From Corbicula japonica (taxonomy: Eukaryota > Mollusca > Bivalvia > Venerida > Cyrenidae), in the NCBI GenBank assembly GCA_038501625.1, contig JAZAYU010000013.1, positions 1,550,001 through 1,614,000 of the forward strand: a DNA stretch of 64,000 bases. Direction: 5' to 3'. The position numbers and the translations under genes are program-made. The notes under the pieces are model-generated. The model did no database searches, was not told the origin of the DNA, and was given only the letters and a program-made list of their open reading frames with translations. Below are positions 59,886 to 64,000 of the stretch, one piece after another (the first letter of the stretch is position 1; the number at the start of each line of letters is the position of its first letter).

Positions 59886-60254
59886 AGTGATTTGTAGATT
59901 CTAATTTAAAATTGATTGTTGTACAAATCCAGGCTCTTTGGTGTGACCAGTGGCAAGACTGGTTTTTCTTAGTTTGGCTTTTCATAATAAGAATGTTCAA
60001 CTTTATTTACTTTCTGTTTTGTACTCCATTGGTTTCTTTTTAAATACACTGTTTGTAATGTCTAGAAGTTCAATGTTTTGCATCCGACTTATTAAAAATA
60101 AAATGGCATTTCAACAATCAGCAGATAATCGAGTCATATTGGACTATGATATTACACGTTTGTTTGTTGTTGTTGTTTGCGTTTTCATACGTTTATAGTG
60201 CATACTTGCATGTTTATTGAATGATTAAAGTTTTATCTCCGATCGACTTACGTA

Positions 60255-60410
60255 TAAAAGAGAAATATGCATTTCGGGAATTGCCACACTCACAAAACAC
60301 AGCCTCTGCACGCAGTTAAAACGAAGAGAGAGCATGTTTGTTATAAATATGTCAATTCAAATAAGACTCGTGCCAACAATTAACGAAAAAGAGAACCCTT
60401 GTTTAATAGT
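60255..60410 (+). repeat. dispersed repeat family X
   Basis: Paralogue of 35080-35310 without the GA expansion (ACGAAGAGAGAGCATG in its place). Confidence 0.65.
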
Positions 60411-61000
60411 TTCAGTTCCATAAAATAGGACACTTAAAAGTATTCATAATTCACAAGTGAATAAACCGAGAACAATTGATAAAAGTAATGCAAAAATCTT
60501 AGTAATAAGGGTAATTCATAAAATTGTTTCCAACTGTTTAATAGTAGTCAGGAGTCATACTGGCCATACTTTAGTCTAGGTGACGTTACATTGACCCACG
60601 AATGCCCAAGTTATCTATAAAGTATTACTTTTTCCTATCACCTTAATAGTTTCGAGTCAAATCAAAGCAAGTATTGTTTCATATAACAGCTGTTCAATTT
60701 TGTCTAATATAATATGATCATTTGTAAATGTGTCTGTTATTATGTGAGTGGCTACTTTTCACCATTTTCATTACTGTATTTAATGCTTTGATAAATGCTT
60801 TAGCTTGCTAAGAAAGAAATCAATATGCATGTTACCTTTTTAAGCGTATGAAGTTGCAAAATGCATGCTTTAAGTAGTTTCGTGAAAAAGTGTTTATTTG
60901 GATGTGATTCGTCTGTGTTTATTTTCGATACAATGATTCGTTTGCATGTTTACACAAGAATGGTATGTAGTTGTTCGTTCTCTTATTAGATGAAAAGGGA

Positions 61001-61185
61001 ACTTTGAAAGCCATCGAACACGAGCAATATGAACATAATGCAGGCAGTCGGTTTGATTGAACCTTTTTATGTGTAGTATTGTAAGTTGAGCGCATCTCAA
61101 TTTTACAACAGCAAACAGTATAATTTTGATCCATTCTAAACGATAGTTTGCAAATGACGGCGAACATGAAACCATGGAATGTAAG
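61001..61185 (+). repeat. retroelement 3'-end fragment
   Basis: Paralogue of 35851-36045; reads KGTLKAIEHEQYEHNAG before diverging. Confidence 0.6.
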
Positions 61186-61500
61186 TTTCCATAATATTCT
61201 AAATAATAAGTTCGCTCTGCTATTTTATTTCCTATCTTGACAATGTTAATCTAAAAAGATTTCTTGATATACGAATATGTCTCTTTGTTCTGTTGTGTTG
61301 CCATGGACTACACTTTAAAATTGCTAATATCATTTATTATGTATATCTGGTATTAATCGAGCGATGTTTATTCATCGCATGCCATAGGTGTCAAAGACTT
61401 AGCAAATGTTTTTCATTAAACGTAGGAGGTTTCTGTCGTTAATATTTACTGTACTGGTTATATTACACTAGTTTGTTGACATTTAGAAGAAATTATATGT

Positions 61501-61550
61501 TAAGTGTTATGTCATGGCCACATGTTAAGTGTTATGTCATGGCCACATGG
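61501..61550 (+). repeat. 25-bp tandem duplication
   Basis: TAAGTGTTATGTCATGGCCA occurs twice in tandem; once in unit A (near 36362). Confidence 0.85.
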
Positions 61551-61584
61551 TACTTACTGGAATTTTATATTATTACTTTGAAAA

Positions 61585-61840
61585 ACAGGTGCAGTTTAAA
61601 ATCACTATTTCAACAAGATATTTCACCGCCAGTTTTAAGGAGATTTCATTTTTAAACTTAAGAAATAAAAGGCAATATTAATTCACCCCGGTTATTCGTA
61701 AAAACCATCTGTAAATTCAAAAAGTAAGGTTACCAACATGATATTCTACAGCGGTCTGAGGCCTGTAGATTAGCCTATCTACAGTTGTACACTATGCCTA
61801 CCTCTTTGGTTGCACGACGGAGGCAGGGGTTTGAGTCGCT
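61585..61840 (+). pseudogene. retroelement coding fragment
   Basis: Paralogue of 36420-36680, matching 2113-2380 of the first remnant; broken by stops. Confidence 0.6.
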
Positions 61841-61854
61841 TAGATCATTGAGCA

Positions 61855-62145
61855 TCCGCTCATTCGGCTTTTCAATGCTATTAGCTTCTTATGTTTTATA
61901 TGTTTGTGTGCTTTTGCATGCAACATGGTTAAGCTGATGGGTGAGTTAGAGTTATTTCACCAAGACAACTTGTACTTGTTTGTTGATATGTGAACCTTTT
62001 AGGGCAAGTGTGAGGTTTGTGACCCAAGAATCTGGTTTAAACACCCAGTGGCAATTTGTTTTGCCACTGACCGTTCCAAGGTGGTAACCCAAAGGGTTTT
62101 GTGAGTGTGGCGATTCCTGATATGCATATTTTTTAGTCAAATAAT
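61855..62145 (-). repeat. family X, inverted, following the retroelement fragment
   Basis: Paralogue of 36770-37045, but continues to the family end GTGGCGATTCCTGATATGCA, so it shows the junction with flanking DNA at about 62130. Confidence 0.65.
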
Positions 62146-62590
62146 TGTAAGTGAAAGGGCATCATTTCAGCATTAGTCTTTAAATTTCGAAGTTTGCGTT
62201 ATATTTCAATTATGTTTGTTTATCGATTTTATGGTCCAATTCTACACAATTTCAAAGAATCTTGTCTACCGGTCTTTAGCATTTAATAATATTACTTATT
62301 ATTTTGCGACAAGAGAATTGATCAAATATTAATTAAATATTTAAATTCATTAAACTAACCGAATACAAACGCTTGTTTAGCTGGATAAAATAAAGTAGAT
62401 CTATTCCAATGAAAAGCTTTTAATAAAATTTACATTTTTTTTATAAAAAAAATATATAAACTATAAAGTGATTCCATTTTTCTATAAAAAATTTGCTTGT
62501 GCAAACTGTCATCTTATATCATGTTTTTAAATCTGTCAAATGATTCATAGTGATTCGTGATTTCTGATTCAAGTACATGTATATGATTTA

Positions 62591-63422
62591 TTAGTCCAGC
62601 CCGTCTGGACGTTATCAGTGACGTCGTCTATCGACTTGCTACAGTAACGTCCAGAGACACCGTATAGTAAAAAACGGAAATTTCATATACCTGTCTCGAA
62701 CTAGACAAAACTGCAACGACAATTTTAACAAAAAGATTAAAATGAAAGAACGTAGCACTCAAAAACATATTTTTCTTATAAATTATATATATATTACACG
62801 GAGGAGCTGCCTTTTAATTAAGACAAACGTCTTGAAACTTCGAAAAATATGAAGCGCTTCTGATCGCGGACATTTTACACGCCGTGACAAAATAGTGTTT
62901 ATTGAGCGTAGCGGGATGTGGCGACCGCTTTCATAAGACGCCTCTTTCCGACAGTTTTGTCAATTAAAAAAGATCAAAACACAGCAATGTAGTAGTGTGC
63001 AGCGACGAAGTGTGAGCTTGATAGAAAAAAAAGTTTAAATTTTTTTTAGCGACGCACAGCCTAGCTTGAATATAATGTTTGATACTGTATACAAGTTTTT
63101 TATTTCTATAAATTTTAATGATTTATTTTTAAACTTTAAATTTTAAAAATGATATATAATTATGTGTGCACTTAAATAGCAATAGGTAAGTTTGATTAAA
63201 TATACGTTTGCAAAGTAAACTTCTGGTGCTAAAATGCCGAGCTTTAGTCGCGCGAACAGATAGCCGAAACCAAAGGTGGGTTTGTTGTTTTTTTCTGAAC
63301 GTTAAACTGTTTTCGTGCTCATCAAATTGACTCAGTTGAAAGATTTAGCATTATTAGAATTAAAAAAACTTCTTAAAATGCTTCAAAATGATAATAAGTA
63401 TTGTTTCATGTTTAGTTAGAGG

Positions 63423-63469
<47 letters not shown>

Positions 63470-64000
63470 AATACGAAGTGCACTCCCAAATAGTCAATAG
63501 CGTTTTTTTTCTCCGTTGGTTCAGATTGCTGACGATTTCACGGTGGCTCTTGGTATCGCCTAAACCTTTTTAAATGCCGTTGGTTTTCGAATGCACCAGA
63601 AGATTTTAACAATTTCATAAAAAAGAATTAAAAATGATGAATCCTATAATAATAATTAAGTTTCACCTTCGACTCCCTGTGTAAAAAATACAATTATATG
63701 ATCAGTGTATTAAGAACAATGGTTAAGTGTATCTATTTCGTATCGGGGTGCAAGCGACACGATCAGCAAACCTGGGTAAAAACGGCGGGTTTTCAGGCAC
63801 TGCAATACTTCGTTTTTTTCTGATTTAGTTTGCTTTACCTGCAGTTGCATTTTGTGGCTATGATAATGAAAATCATTTACCCATTCACAAGTATCAAGCC
63901 GCTTGTTTAACTTTGGGGTTGTGTGCACATTCTACAAGAGTCTATTAATTGATAGACCTTGATGCACCAAACATATTGCCGAGATCCGAAACTAGTCTCC
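62591..64000. other. unassigned sequence after the paralogy break
   Basis: Starts TAGTCCAGCCCGTCTGGACG, abruptly unlike the copy 2 intron. No gene or second terminus is visible. A GTCTGGACGTTA...TAACGTCCAGAGAC pair lies within the first 70 bp. Confidence 0.45.
63424..63468 (+). repeat. 45-base G run
   Basis: Uninterrupted G homopolymer; the length is likely uncertain in any assembly. Confidence 0.9.

Overview
The window looks like AT-rich animal nuclear DNA, most likely from a bivalve mollusc or a close relative. Genes are split into short exons with GT-AG introns, there are no bacterial-type operons, and most of the sequence is repeats and transposon debris. The only protein-coding genes I can support are a tandem family of universal stress protein (UspA-fold) genes on the + strand. 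The mollusc assignment is inference, from the expanded Usp family and repeat styles familiar from bivalves.

Layout: (1) 1-7.8 kb is intergenic and holds a decayed reverse-transcriptase element (about 1.23-2.48 kb). (2) 7846-14135 is Usp copy 1, complete in 5 exons (176 aa). (3) 14.1-30.2 kb is intergenic: a broken last Usp exon at 17.67 kb, a Tc1/mariner element with a retroelement tail nested in it (18287-19150), and a 3242-bp foldback element made of 65-bp tandem repeats (25540-28781). (4) 30375-38434 is Usp copy 2, complete in 5 exons (177 aa), with a 33-bp minisatellite at its 5' end and a repeat-filled 5.9-kb intron 3. (5) 38.8-45.3 kb is a satellite-rich interval (87-bp, ~167-bp, 144-bp and 145-bp tandem repeats). 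(6) 45.4-62.6 kb is a second copy of the 17.7-37.4 kb segment, ending with Usp copy 3. Only exons 1-3 of copy 3 are visible (52995-54378); similarity to copy 2 stops at about 62591, just before exon 4 should begin. (7) 62.6-64 kb is unrelated sequence with a 45-base G run.

The three Usp genes share one structure: phases 1-1-1-0 and a microexon (6 nt in copy 1, 9 nt in copies 2 and 3) coding a Pro-containing linker between the first half of the Usp fold and the rest. The products should be small cytosolic nucleotide-binding stress proteins; the G-2X-G-9X-G-S ATP loop is intact in copies 1 and 2.

The ~27.6-kb-period duplication makes a natural experiment. Several mobile elements sit in one paralogous segment and are absent from the other, so their ends and target-site duplications can be read by eye: a 9-bp duplication around the 65-bp-repeat foldback, 5 bp around a second foldback of 2750 bp, about 6 bp around a 398-bp foldback, and TA around the mariner. 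These insertions postdate the duplication. Similarity statements are by eye, not by alignment software.
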